Shown here: one piece after another, positions 36,935 to 45,745 of the stretch
Numbering within the stretch: the first letter of the stretch is position 1
How the letters are laid out: each line of letters begins with the position of its first letter
NCBI RefSeq assembly: GCF_007859655.1
Contig: NZ_CP042304.1
Span: 3,536,501-3,600,500, forward strand
Length of the DNA: 64,000 bases
Source: Devosia ginsengisoli
Lineage (GTDB): Bacteria > Pseudomonadota > Alphaproteobacteria > Rhizobiales > Devosiaceae
Direction of reading: 5' to 3'
The notes under the pieces: generated by a model
What the model saw: only the letters and a program-made list of their open reading frames with translations
Database searches by the model: none
What the model was told of the DNA's origin: nothing
Translations under genes and position numbers: made by a program

Positions 36935-37132
36935 ATGACCTCCCTGCCTGATCTTCGATACGAAACCGCCCGCGATCACCTGTTGCAAGCGCTCGCCATC
37001 CTGCCGCAGGAGGGGAGCGAAGTCATACGTCTGCTGGTGGAAGAGGCGGCCCGCCGCTGCGAGGCCAGGGCCTATCACAACGTCCCCGATCTGCACCCCC
37101 TGCCACCCGATCCGCAGACCCGTCCGGGCTGA
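36935..37132 (+). CDS. Small hypothetical protein (65 aa)
   Basis: Not recognised. ATG 36935 follows a good GGTGGAG. The 65 residues contain one amphipathic helix (SEVIRLLVEEAARRCEARAY) and a proline-rich tail (DLHPLPPDPQTRPG). No signal peptide. It ends 16 bases before the convergent patatin gene. Confidence 0.5.
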   Translation: MTSLPDLRYETARDHLLQALAILPQEGSEVIRLLVEEAARRCEARAYHNVPDLHPLPPDPQTRPG

Positions 37133-37147
37133 GTTTCCGCGGTGGCG

Positions 37148-38983
37148 CTAGGCCACCGCCTGCATCTTCGGCATGTCCTCCAGCGCTTCCTTGGGCGCCG
37201 AACGCTGGAAGATGGCTTCCATGGCCGTGTCGTGGTTGCCCAGCCGCGTCTCGATTTCCCGATTGGCCCAGGCATGGGCCGCCTGGAACACATCCATATG
37301 CCGGTCAAAGCTCATCAGGCTTGCACCCGGAAAGGTTGGCGGCGTCAGCACCAGATCCTGTGGCGTCACGGGCAGTTCATAGCGCTGATGCGCCAGCATG
37401 GTGCGGAACAAGATGCTCAGCATGCGCGGTGCCCGTGGCAGCCGGCCGCGCGGATTGAGCAAAGTCGCCAGCAGCTTGCCGCGTCCAGGCAGGCTGGCAT
37501 AGGACACGTTGAAGCGCTGTCCCCCGGTGCGCCCGAAATGCACGACGAGATTGGGACCAGCCTTGATCTGCTGCATCGGGCCGAGCGGCGCATCGTCCAT
37601 CACGCCGCCATCGACCAGCATTTTCCCGTCCGCCGTATAGAAGGGCGGCAGCACGCAGGGAATGGCGCTCGAGGCGCGCACCGCCTGCCACAACAGGCCG
37701 GACCGGATCACCTCCATGCGATTATCCGACAGGTTGGTGGCAATGGCGAAGAACGGCTTCCAGCAATCCTCCACCCGCGTATCGGCCCCATAGGCCCGCG
37801 CCAGCGCGTCGTCGAACGCCGTGTGGTCCAGCAGCGAATAGCGCGGCCAGGTCACCTTCTTGAAGCTGCGGCTCTTGACGAAAATGTCGTGCGTGCCTGA
37901 CGTCAGCGTGTCGTGCTCGCCGAGAAAGGCGAAGCCGGCCAGCATGGCCGCGCCCACGCTCGTGCCCATGAAGGCGTCGAAATTGCCGCCCTGCTCGCGA
38001 AAGGCGCGATAGATGCCGACATGCGCCGGCCCGAACCCGCCGCCGCCGCCCGCGACAAATCCCACGGCCCGCCCGGTCAGAAAGCGGATCAGCGCATCTA
38101 CATCGGCATTGTCCTCTAGCGACACATGGTGATGCAGGAAAACCGGTGTCCGCGCGAGCCAGGAGGCCGTGCCCTCGACAATGCCCGTCCGCCGCCCATG
38201 CAACCGAACCAGCCGGCAGGCCGATTGCGGATGCAGCTTTTCCACCAGCCGTTCGACCGCGGACAATTCCGCCTTGGGCGCATCCCCGCTGGTCACCAGC
38301 ACCACTTCATCGGCCTGGCTGATGCAGAGCTCCGTCCAGTCGGTCAGCTCATCATCGCCGAAATAGAAGACCGGCGCGGTGTCATCCTCGATCCGGTCCA
38401 GCCATTCCGCCACTGCCGGATCGTTCAGGCTCCGCCCGCCGAACCGGTCCGCGACCACGCCGTGGTCGAGCGTGACATGGCCCTCGCGCTGCAACCGGCT
38501 GCGCAGCCGCTCGAAGAATGCCGGCGGCACCGGCTCGTGTCCGCCCCGCACAAAGGCAATGGCGCGGCGTGGGCCACCTGGCCGCCGCTCGCGCCGCGCA
38601 TCCTTCAGATGCAGCCGCGCGGCCAGCATGCCGAGAAAGGCCACGGCAATGCCCGGATCAGCCTCCAGCGCACGTGCATAGGCCATGCGGGAAATCTCCA
38701 GCACGTCGCAATCGCGCACCGCCGTGACCGTCTCGCTATAGTCGCCGCCGCAGAAAAAGGCGGGATCGCCCACGGCCTGTCCGGCCCTGACCTCCCGGTA
38801 AACCGTCAGGTCGCCACTGGCTGAACAGGCCAATACCCCGCGCACGACGATGAACAGGGCTGCGCTCGGCTCTCCCGCCCGGACCAGCACATCGCCGCGC
38901 CGGATCGAACGTTTCTGCGCCTGCGCAACGAGCAATTCCCTCTGCGCCGCAGTCAGTTTCTGCAGCGTGCCCATGCCGTCCAT
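37148..38983 (-). CDS. cNMP-binding patatin-like phospholipase (NTE type)
   Basis: A 611-residue two-domain protein. The N-terminal cyclic-nucleotide-binding-like domain (about 1-115) contains IRRGDVLVRAGEPSAALFIV and GQAVGDPAFF; a middle region carries an ABC-like recognition pattern; the C-terminal patatin domain (about 305-490) has the oxyanion glycines VAGGGGGFGPAHVGI, the nucleophile elbow FMGTSVGAAM (Ser about 342) and the dyad aspartate in LVDGGVMDDAP. This is the layout of neuropathy-target-esterase homologues. ATG 38983 has a GGGGGGA site upstream; ATG 39001 is an alternative. Ligand binding by the N-terminal domain is not demonstrated. Confidence 0.9.
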   Translation of the reverse strand: MDGMGTLQKLTAAQRELLVAQAQKRSIRRGDVLVRAGEPSAALFIVVRGVLACSASGDLTVYREVRAGQAVGDPAFFCGGDYSETVTAVRDCDVLEISRMAYARALEADPGIAVAFLGMLAARLHLKDARRERRPGGPRRAIAFVRGGHEPVPPAFFERLRSRLQREGHVTLDHGVVADRFGGRSLNDPAVAEWLDRIEDDTAPVFYFGDDELTDWTELCISQADEVVLVTSGDAPKAELSAVERLVEKLHPQSACRLVRLHGRRTGIVEGTASWLARTPVFLHHHVSLEDNADVDALIRFLTGRAVGFVAGGGGGFGPAHVGIYRAFREQGGNFDAFMGTSVGAAMLAGFAFLGEHDTLTSGTHDIFVKSRSFKKVTWPRYSLLDHTAFDDALARAYGADTRVEDCWKPFFAIATNLSDNRMEVIRSGLLWQAVRASSAIPCVLPPFYTADGKMLVDGGVMDDAPLGPMQQIKAGPNLVVHFGRTGGQRFNVSYASLPGRGKLLATLLNPRGRLPRAPRMLSILFRTMLAHQRYELPVTPQDLVLTPPTFPGASLMSFDRHMDVFQAAHAWANREIETRLGNHDTAMEAIFQRSAPKEALEDMPKMQAVA

Positions 38984-39231
38984 ATTCCGTCCCCCCTGCA
39001 TTCGTGCCAGCCGACATTGCCGGCCCGTGGCGGGCGGACCCTATTCGCGCAGGGCGCGTCGGATGAATACTATGAACATGGTATGGCTGGCGAAACGGTC
39101 ACGCGATGCCCGCTTCGGGCAGTACGCATGCGCCAATCGGCCCGACGATGCGACCGACCTGGCGCCATGGCGCGCAAAATTTTCTGACCGCCGCCCGCCA
39201 CATCATCCGCCCAAATCTCTGTTTTGCTATT

Positions 39232-39270
39232 GCGAATGATTTGCAATTGCATTATCTGATGATCATTCGC
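39232..39270 (+). promoter_or_regulatory. Operator region of the sit operon (Fur/Mur-type)
   Basis: Directly before sitA. An outer perfect inverted repeat GCGAATGAT / ATCATTCGC (39232-39240 and 39262-39270) surrounds the perfect palindrome TGCAATTGCA (39242-39251). AT-rich dyads of this sort are typical of Fur/Mur operators. No Zur-like TGTTATA motif is seen. Confidence 0.6.
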
Positions 39271-39283
39271 TTTGGAGTGTTCG

Positions 39284-40174
39284 ATGCGTCGTCGCGTGTT
39301 TTCCGTTCTTGCCTTTTCCGCCACGTTGGCCGTGTCCCTCCCGGCCATGAGCCAGGAGCGCCTCAAGGCGGTGACCACTTTCACCATCATTGCCGACATG
39401 GCCCGCAACGTGGCTGGTGACGCCGCCGACGTCGTGTCGATCACCAAGCCCGGCGCCGAGATCCACAATTACCAGCCCACCCCCGGTGACCTCATCGCCG
39501 CGCAGGATGCCGACCTCATCCTGTGGAACGGGCTCAATCTCGAACAATGGTTCGAGCAATTCCTCAGCAATCTGGGCGACGTGCCCTCAGTCATCGTCAC
39601 CGAGGGCATCGAGCCCATGGGCATTGGCGAGGGGCCCTATCAGGGCAAGCCCAATCCCCATGCCTGGATGTCGCCCTCGGACGCGCTGATCTATGTCGAC
39701 AATATCCGCGCCGCCTTCGCCGCCGCCGATCCGGCCAATGCAGCGGTCTACAACGCCAATGCCGCCGCCTATGCGGCCGAGATCACCGCCACGGTCGACC
39801 CCATCCGCGCGGCCATCGCTGCCATCCCCGAGGATCGCCGCTGGCTCGCCACCTCCGAGGGCGCCTTCAGCTATCTGGCCCGCGATTTCGGCCTCCGCGA
39901 ACTTTACCTCTGGCCGATCAATGCCGATCAGCAGGGTACCCCGCAGCAGGTGCGCCTGGTGATCGATGCTGTGCGCGAACATGCCGTGCCGGCCATCTTC
40001 TCGGAGAGCACCATTTCCTCCAAGCCGGCCGAACAGGTCGCCCGCGAGACCGGCATCAAATATGGCGGCGTGCTCTATGTGGATTCCCTGTCGGACCCCG
40101 ACGGTCCGGTGCCCACTTACCTTGATCTGCTCTCGGTCACTTCAACGACGATAGTGCAAGGCCTCACCCCATGA
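39284..40174 (+). CDS. sitA: Manganese/iron ABC transporter substrate-binding protein
   Basis: Periplasmic cluster A-I metal-binding protein. The 296-residue precursor has a Sec signal (about 1-23, cut near AMSQ). Predicted metal ligands are His61 (EIHNYQPTP), His126 (NPHAWMSP), Glu192 ([15 protein letters not shown]) and an Asp near 268 ([16 protein letters not shown]). The [13 protein letters not shown] and [18 protein letters not shown] blocks are diagnostic of SitA rather than ZnuA, and no histidine-rich loop is present. ATG 39284 has GGAG upstream. First gene of sitABCD. Confidence 0.93.
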   Translation: MRRRVFSVLAFSATLAVSLPAMSQERLKAVTTFTIIADMARNVAGDAADVVSITKPGAEIHNYQPTPGDLIAAQDADLILWNGLNLEQWFEQFLSNLGDVPSVIVTEGIEPMGIGEGPYQGKPNPHAWMSPSDALIYVDNIRAAFAAADPANAAVYNANAAAYAAEITATVDPIRAAIAAIPEDRRWLATSEGAFSYLARDFGLRELYLWPINADQQGTPQQVRLVIDAVREHAVPAIFSESTISSKPAEQVARETGIKYGGVLYVDSLSDPDGPVPTYLDLLSVTSTTIVQGLTP

Positions 40175-41061
40175 ACGACATGAGCCGCGACGCCGCCATA
40201 CCGGGCCTTGATGTCGACGACATCACCGTCGCCTATCGCAACGGCACCACCGCCATCAAGCATGCCAGCTTCACCATTCCGCGCGGCTCCATCACCGCTT
40301 TGGTGGGCGTCAACGGCTCGGGCAAGTCCACCCTGTTCAAGGCCATTATGGGCTTTGTGCCCTTGGCATCGGGCTCGGTCGACATCCTGGGTTTCCCCGG
40401 CAAACAGGCACTCAAGCGCAATCTCGTCGCCTATGTGCCCCAGTCCGAAGATGTCGACTGGAACTTCCCCGTCCTGGTCGAGGACGTGGTGATGATGGGC
40501 CGCTACGGCCACATGAACATGCTGCGCCGCCCGCGAAAAATCGACCACGATATGGTCACGTCCGCCCTCGAACGGGTCAACATGCTCGAATTCCGCCACC
40601 GCCAAATCGGCGAGCTCTCCGGCGGCCAGAAAAAGCGCGTCTTCCTCGCCCGTGCTTTGGCGCAGGAAGGGCAGGTCATCCTGCTCGACGAGCCCTTTAC
40701 CGGCGTCGACGTCAAGACCGAGGACGCCATCGTCGCCCTGCTCCGCTCGCTGCGCGACGAGGGCAAGGTCATGCTGGTCTCGACCCACAATCTGGGTTCG
40801 GTCCCCGAATTCTGCGACCGTACCGTGCTGGTCAAGGGCACCGTGCTCGCCTCCGGGCCGACCTCGGAAATTTTCACCCGCGAATGGCTCGAGGAAACCT
40901 TCGGCGGCGCCCTGCGCCATTTCGTTTTGGCCGGCGCCGGCCTGCATGACGACGACGACCCGCGCCATATCTCGGTTCTCACCGACGATGAGCGCCCGCT
41001 GGTCATGTATGGCGAAAAGGGCAACATGACCACCAAGCAGTCGGACCCGGTCGAGAAATGA
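40171..41061 (+). CDS. sitB: Manganese/iron ABC transporter ATP-binding protein
   Basis: ATPase of the Sit importer, 296 residues. Walker [10 protein letters not shown] (46-54), Q-loop [23 protein letters not shown] (typical of metal importers), signature [16 protein letters not shown], Walker [14 protein letters not shown] and the switch region [10 protein letters not shown]. The C-terminal extension is longer than average and contains a short His/Asp stretch ([10 protein letters not shown]). Overlaps sitA and sitC by four bases each. Confidence 0.95.
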   Translation: MNDMSRDAAIPGLDVDDITVAYRNGTTAIKHASFTIPRGSITALVGVNGSGKSTLFKAIMGFVPLASGSVDILGFPGKQALKRNLVAYVPQSEDVDWNFPVLVEDVVMMGRYGHMNMLRRPRKIDHDMVTSALERVNMLEFRHRQIGELSGGQKKRVFLARALAQEGQVILLDEPFTGVDVKTEDAIVALLRSLRDEGKVMLVSTHNLGSVPEFCDRTVLVKGTVLASGPTSEIFTREWLEETFGGALRHFVLAGAGLHDDDDPRHISVLTDDERPLVMYGEKGNMTTKQSDPVEK

Positions 41062-41912
41062 TCGAAACCCTGCTCCTGCCGTTCAACTACCACTACATGA
41101 TCAACGCCATCTGGGTCTCCGCCCTGGTCGGCGGCGTCTGCGCCTTCCTCTCGGCCTATCTCATGCTCAAGGGCTGGTCGCTGATCGGCGATGCCCTCAG
41201 CCACTCCATCGTCCCCGGGGTGGCCGGCGCCTATATGCTCGGCCTGCCCTTTTCCATCGGCGCCTTCTTCTCGGGCGGTCTCGCCGCCGGGGCCATGCTC
41301 TTCCTCACCCAGCGCACCAAGCTCAAGGAAGATGCGGTCATCGGGCTGATCTTCACCGCCTTTTTCGGCCTTGGCCTGTTCATGATTTCGCTGTCGCCCA
41401 CTTCGGTCAACATCCAGACCATCGTCATGGGCAATATCCTGGCCGTCACGCCCGAGGATACGCTGCAACTGGCCATCATCGCCATCGTGACGCTGGTGGT
41501 GATGTTCTTCATCTGGAAGGACCTCATGGTCACCTTCTTCGATGAAAGCCATGCCCGCTCCATCGGCCTCAACCCGCCTTTGCTGCGGGTGATCTTCTTC
41601 ACCCTCCTCGCCGCCTGCACCGTCGCCGCCATGCAGACCGTCGGCGCCTTCCTCGTCATCGCCATGGTGGTCACCCCCGGCGCCACCGCCTACCTGCTGA
41701 CCGACCGCTTCCCCCGGCTGATCCTGATCGCCATTGCCGTAGGCACCCTGTCCTCGCTGTTCGGCGCCTATATTTCCTTCTTTCTCGATGGCGCCACTGG
41801 CGGCGTTATCGTCTGCCTGCAGGTCGTGGTGTTCCTATCGGCCTTCGTCTTCGCCCCCAAGCATGGCCTGCTGGCCGCCCGCCGCAAGGCTGCCGCGGAG
41901 ATCGCGTCATGA
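41058..41912 (+). CDS. sitC: Manganese/iron ABC transporter permease
   Basis: Inner-membrane permease of the ABC-3 family, 284 residues, about eight helices. [28 protein letters not shown] and the ABC-coupling region with [18 protein letters not shown] sequence (here [14 protein letters not shown]) are family signatures. Paralogous to the following sitD. ATGA overlaps at both ends indicate strict translational coupling. Confidence 0.94.
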   Translation: MIETLLLPFNYHYMINAIWVSALVGGVCAFLSAYLMLKGWSLIGDALSHSIVPGVAGAYMLGLPFSIGAFFSGGLAAGAMLFLTQRTKLKEDAVIGLIFTAFFGLGLFMISLSPTSVNIQTIVMGNILAVTPEDTLQLAIIAIVTLVVMFFIWKDLMVTFFDESHARSIGLNPPLLRVIFFTLLAACTVAAMQTVGAFLVIAMVVTPGATAYLLTDRFPRLILIAIAVGTLSSLFGAYISFFLDGATGGVIVCLQVVVFLSAFVFAPKHGLLAARRKAAAEIAS

Positions 41913-42748
41913 GCGAATTCCTCACCTACGCGCTCTGGCCGTTCCAGTTCCCCTTCATGACATCGGCCATGATCATCGCTGTCATGGTCGCCGTGCCCAC
42001 GGCTCTGCTCTCCTGCTTCCTCGTGCTCAAGGGCTGGTCGCTGATGGGCGACGCCATTTCCCATGCCGTGCTGCCCGGCGTGGTGCTGGCCTATATTGTC
42101 GGCCTGCCACTGGGCGTCGGCGCCTTCGCCGCCGGCATGGGCTGCGCCCTTTCGGTCGGCTATCTCAAGGAAAATTCCCGCATCAAGGAAGATACGGTCA
42201 TGGGCCTGGTGTTTTCCGGCCTCTTCGGCCTGGGCATCGTGCTCTACACCTCGATCCAAACCGATGTGCATCTCGACCATATCCTGTTCGGCGACATTCT
42301 CGGCATCAGCGCCGCCGACCTGATCCAGACCGGCATCATCGCGCTGGTGGTGACGCTGATCGTATCAGCCAAATGGCGCGATCTGCTGCTCTTCACCTTC
42401 GATCCGCAGCAGGCCGGCGCCATCGGCCTGCCCGTCCGCGTGCTGCATTATGGCCTGCTGGCTCTGCTCTCTCTGACCATTGTCGCGGCGCTCACCGCCG
42501 TCGGCATCGTGCTGGTCATCGCCCTGCTGGTCGCCCCCGGCGCCATCGCCTATCTCATCTCCAAGCGCTTCGCCCCGATGATGCTGATCGCCGTGACCGT
42601 CTCGGTGCTGAGTTCGCTGATCGGCATCTATGCCAGCTTCTTCATCGACTCCGCCCCCGCCCCCACCATCGTCCTGCTGATGAGCGCGACCTTCGTGGTG
42701 ACCTTCCTGGTGACCACGGCGAGAAGGCCTGCGGTGGTCACTGCATAG
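41909..42748 (+). CDS. sitD: Manganese/iron ABC transporter permease
   Basis: Second ABC-3 permease, 279 residues, homologous to sitC: LKGWSLMGDAISHAVLPGVVLAY and VIALLVAPGAIAYLI. Probably forms a SitC/SitD heterodimer. Last gene of the operon; followed by a large inverted repeat that may act at the transcript end. Confidence 0.94.
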   Translation: MSEFLTYALWPFQFPFMTSAMIIAVMVAVPTALLSCFLVLKGWSLMGDAISHAVLPGVVLAYIVGLPLGVGAFAAGMGCALSVGYLKENSRIKEDTVMGLVFSGLFGLGIVLYTSIQTDVHLDHILFGDILGISAADLIQTGIIALVVTLIVSAKWRDLLLFTFDPQQAGAIGLPVRVLHYGLLALLSLTIVAALTAVGIVLVIALLVAPGAIAYLISKRFAPMMLIAVTVSVLSSLIGIYASFFIDSAPAPTIVLLMSATFVVTFLVTTARRPAVVTA

Positions 42749-42762
42749 TCCTCAAACTCGAT

Positions 42763-42848
42763 CGTCACCCTCGGGCTTGACCCGAGGGCGCTTCACTTGC
42801 CGAGCGCCGGGTAAATGCAGGCCCCTCGGGTCAAGCCCGAGGGTGACG
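42763..42848. repeat. Long inverted repeat, family C
   Basis: Arms CGTCACCCTCGGGCTTGACC(CGAGGG) and its complement ending GAGGGTGACG, about 25 bp each, near perfect, separated by about 36 bases including GCCGAGCGCCGGG. Each arm itself contains the palindrome CCTCGGGCTTGACCCGAGG. Lies between sitD and the DUF2793 gene. Similar elements at 47768-47811 and 62030-62102. Confidence 0.85.
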
Positions 42849-42935
42849 CTCGGTGGGGGCTGGAATGGCGGCAAGAAATCCCGCTTATCCCCACCCCTCC
42901 ATCCGGCCGGATACTCCTTGCCAAAGGAGAACCCC

Positions 42936-43994
42936 ATGGATCACACAGCCCGCCTCACCCTGCCCTTCATCATGCCGAGCCAGGCGCAGAAGCACATCAC
43001 CCATAACGAGGCCATCCAGGCCCTCGATGCCCTCGTCCAGCCCGTGGTCGAAAGCCGCATGCTGACAACGCCACCCGCCACCCCATTGGAAGGCGAAGCC
43101 TGGCTCGTGCCGTCGGGCGCAACAGGTGCCTGGTCCGGGCATGGCGACGAAATCGCCGCCTTCCAGTCCGGCGCCTGGACCTTCCTCGACCCGGCCGCCG
43201 GCTGGCAGGTCTACGATCGTTCCGACAGGACCCAACTCGTCTTCGATGCCGGGACATGGACCCCGCTGGCCTCGCTGGGCGCCGCCCTGCCGCGCCTAGG
43301 CGTCAATACCAGTGCCGACACCACCAACCGCCTCGCCGTAGCCTCTGCCGCCACCCTGCTGACCCACGACGGCAACGGCCATCAGGTCAAGATCAACAAG
43401 GCAGCCCCATCGGATACCGCCAGCCTGCTCTACCAGACCAACTGGTCCGGCCGTGCCGAAATGGGCCTGGCCGGCGACGATCACTGGCGCCTCAAGGTCA
43501 GCCCCGATGGCGCCACCTGGATCAATGCCCTCACGGTCAACGCCACGACAGGCGCCGCTACGGTCGCTGCCACCTTCCGCCCGGCTACCGACAACGCCAT
43601 GACCCTGGGTGGCTCGGGCGCCCGCTGGTCCGCCGTCTGGTCCGCCACCGGCACCATCCAGACCTCCGATGCCAGGCAGAAAACCGACATCGCCCCGTCA
43701 GATCTCGGCCTCGATTTCATTCTGGCCCTAGAGCCGGTCAGATATCGCTGGATCGTGGGCGGCAATGAAGATGGCGAGGCCCGCCGCGGTCGCCGCACCC
43801 ATTACGGCCTTCTCGCCCAGCAGGTGCAGGCCGCCCTGGCCGGTGCCGATTTTGCTGGCCACATCCTTGCCGATCCCACCGATCCCGATAGCGAACAGGG
43901 CTTGCGCTACACTGCCTTCATCGCCCCATTGATCGCGGCCGTGCAGGAACTGGCCAGCCGCGTCACCCAACTCGAACGCGACCGCGCCGGCTGA
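42936..43994 (+). CDS. DUF2793 protein with C-terminal S74 chaperone (phage/GTA spike-like)
   Basis: A 352-residue protein. The N-terminal 100 residues have the DUF2793 pattern TLPFIMPSQAQKHITHNEAI and GWQVYDRSD, found in phage tail-like proteins and in head-spike proteins of Rhodobacter gene transfer agents. A central beta-rich region follows, then a C-terminal S74 intramolecular chaperone (TSDARQKTDIAPSDLGLDFI, VRYRW, HYGLLAQQVQAAL and a final coiled coil AAVQELASRVTQLERDR). The chaperone domain normally cuts itself off after trimer assembly; the serine-lysine of the SDxRxK motif is intact. No other phage gene is nearby. AAAGGAGA precedes the ATG. Confidence 0.85.
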   Translation: MDHTARLTLPFIMPSQAQKHITHNEAIQALDALVQPVVESRMLTTPPATPLEGEAWLVPSGATGAWSGHGDEIAAFQSGAWTFLDPAAGWQVYDRSDRTQLVFDAGTWTPLASLGAALPRLGVNTSADTTNRLAVASAATLLTHDGNGHQVKINKAAPSDTASLLYQTNWSGRAEMGLAGDDHWRLKVSPDGATWINALTVNATTGAATVAATFRPATDNAMTLGGSGARWSAVWSATGTIQTSDARQKTDIAPSDLGLDFILALEPVRYRWIVGGNEDGEARRGRRTHYGLLAQQVQAALAGADFAGHILADPTDPDSEQGLRYTAFIAPLIAAVQELASRVTQLERDRAG

Positions 43995-44060
43995 GCCGCC
44001 AAGGCGTGACCTTTGGCCGGAAACGCGCTAGTGCTCGCCCTCAGCAAGCCCCGGATATCC

Positions 44061-45251
44061 ATGACAACCACCACCACCATTACCAGCCTCGGCCACAAGG
44101 GCGAGGGTGTCGCCGAGATCGACGGGCGCAAACTCTTCGTGCCCTTGGCGCTGCCCGGCGAGGTGGTGGAAATCCTCGCCGAGGGCGATCGCGGCACTTT
44201 GCTGGCTGTGGTCACCCCGGCGCCCAATCGCATCGCGCCTTTCTGCCCGCATTTCGGCGCCTGCGGCTGCCAGCTCCAGCATATGGATCGCCCGAGCTAC
44301 GAGGCCTTCAAGACCGCTCTGGTGGAGACGCCGCTGCAATTTGCCGGCATCGACCAGAAAGTGTCCCGCTTCATCGACGCTTCAGGCGACGGGCGCCGCC
44401 GGGCGACCCTACATGCCCGGCGCGAAGGCGCCGGGTATATGCGCCTGCGCAGCCACCAGGTGCATGACCTCGATGTCTGCCCCATTCTGGTGCCGGCTCT
44501 CGCCAAAGCGCCGGACATTGCCCGCGCGGTAATGCAGGTCGTGGGCGAGGCCGATGTGAGTTTCACCGCCACGTTGAGCGGGCTCGATGTCGCCATCCGC
44601 ACCGAAAAGAAGCAGGCTCGCGCCGATCGCGTGGCGCCGCTGGCCGGGCGCTTCAGGCTGGCGCGGCTGGCTCTCAATGGTGAAATGGTGCTGCAGGCCC
44701 AACCGCCGCTGATCGGCATGGGCCGGGCGCAGGTGGAATTGCCGATCGGCAGCTTCCTGCAGGCCACCGAGGCCGCGGAAAATATCCTGGCCGATTACGT
44801 GCTTGATGCCGTGGGCAAGGCGAAAACCGTGGCCGACCTGTTCTGCGGCATCGGGCCTTTCGCCCTGCGGCTGGCCGAGCAGCGGCCGGTAGCCGCTTTC
44901 GACAGCGACAAAGCCGGCATTGCCGCGCTAGACAAGGCGCGCCGCTTCGCCAAGGGCCTGCGCGAGGTGACGGCCAAACCACGCGACCTGTTCCGGGATC
45001 CGCTGACCCGGTTCGAACTGCCCTACGAGGCCGTGGTGCTCGATCCGCCCCGGGCCGGGGCCGAGGCGCAGGTCCGGGAACTGGCCGCATCCAAGGTAAA
45101 GACCGTGGTCATGGTCGCCTGTGACAGCAGGACTTTCGCCCGCGACGCAGCACTCCTCATCGCTGGGGGCTATGCCATGAGCGACCTCGTGGCCGTGGAT
45201 CAGTTCACCCAATCCACCCATGTCGAAATTGCTGCCACATTTCGTCGCTAA
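44061..45251 (+). CDS. 23S rRNA/tRNA m5U methyltransferase family protein
   Basis: SAM-dependent RNA methyltransferase of the RlmC/RlmD/TrmA group, 396 residues. An N-terminal TRAM domain (ITSLGHKGEGVAEIDGRKLF) is followed by the Fe-S cysteines (FCPHFGACGCQLQH and later VCPIL), the SAM-binding DLFCGIGPFALRLAE, and the catalytic region DPPRAGAEAQV ... VACDSRTFARDAALL. The catalytic cysteine is that of VACDS, and VLDPPRAG is complete. Which uridine it modifies cannot be told. ATG 44061 chosen over 44013. Confidence 0.9.
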   Translation: MTTTTTITSLGHKGEGVAEIDGRKLFVPLALPGEVVEILAEGDRGTLLAVVTPAPNRIAPFCPHFGACGCQLQHMDRPSYEAFKTALVETPLQFAGIDQKVSRFIDASGDGRRRATLHARREGAGYMRLRSHQVHDLDVCPILVPALAKAPDIARAVMQVVGEADVSFTATLSGLDVAIRTEKKQARADRVAPLAGRFRLARLALNGEMVLQAQPPLIGMGRAQVELPIGSFLQATEAAENILADYVLDAVGKAKTVADLFCGIGPFALRLAEQRPVAAFDSDKAGIAALDKARRFAKGLREVTAKPRDLFRDPLTRFELPYEAVVLDPPRAGAEAQVRELAASKVKTVVMVACDSRTFARDAALLIAGGYAMSDLVAVDQFTQSTHVEIAATFRR

Positions 45252-45265
45252 TCACGAATGACGTC

Positions 45266-45300
45266 GCCAACGCAACCGTCTCGGGCGTGTTGACGTTGGC
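45266..45300 (+). terminator. Hairpin after the RNA methyltransferase gene
   Basis: Stem GCCAACG / CGTTGGC with an inner CAAC/GTTG, 15 bases after the stop codon, no T-run. Possible factor-dependent or weak terminator. Confidence 0.4.
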
Positions 45301-45361
45301 TACTCATCAATCATGAACTGAGCGACGGCCTGGGGCGGGTGTAGTCGCGTGGAGAGATACC

Positions 45362-45745
45362 ATGCGTATTCAGAAAATTCTTGCCATTGGCGCCCTATGC
45401 GCTGCCACCATCATCCCCGCCTTTGCCGCTACGGCTACACCTTCCGGCACCTTTGTCGATTCCTGGGGCACGTCCTTCAAGTTCTCGCTCTGCGGCGATG
45501 GCACGGACCTGTGCGGCGTGCTGACCAACCTTGAAGGCAAGTCGGCCACCGAGGAAAACCTGGCCTTTGTCGGCAAGCAGGTCATGCAGGCCGAGCAGGT
45601 TGCGCCCAACCAGTGGAAGGGTGAACTGTCCGCCGGCGGCATCAGCGCCCAGGCCACGGTCACCATGACCAGCCCCGACACCATCGATATCCAGGGCTGC
45701 CGTGGCGGTATTTTCTGCCAGACGCTGACCTATACCCGCGCCTAA
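45362..45745 (+). CDS. Secreted DUF2147-like protein
   Basis: A 127-residue precursor with a Sec signal peptide (MRIQKILAIGALCAATIIPAFA). The mature part resembles short DUF2147 proteins: GTFVDSWGTSFKFSLCGDG, DLCGVLTNLEG and the ending IQGCRGGIFCQTLTY; its four cysteines suggest disulphides. Function is unknown. Its stop overlaps that of the convergent TIM-barrel gene by four bases. Confidence 0.75.
   Translation: MRIQKILAIGALCAATIIPAFAATATPSGTFVDSWGTSFKFSLCGDGTDLCGVLTNLEGKSATEENLAFVGKQVMQAEQVAPNQWKGELSAGGISAQATVTMTSPDTIDIQGCRGGIFCQTLTYTRA

Noticed and set aside
39284-42748. Zinc importer znuABC assignment
   Set aside because: The receptor lacks a His-rich loop, carries SitA-type [13 protein letters not shown] and [13 protein letters not shown] blocks, and there are two permeases as in sitCD.
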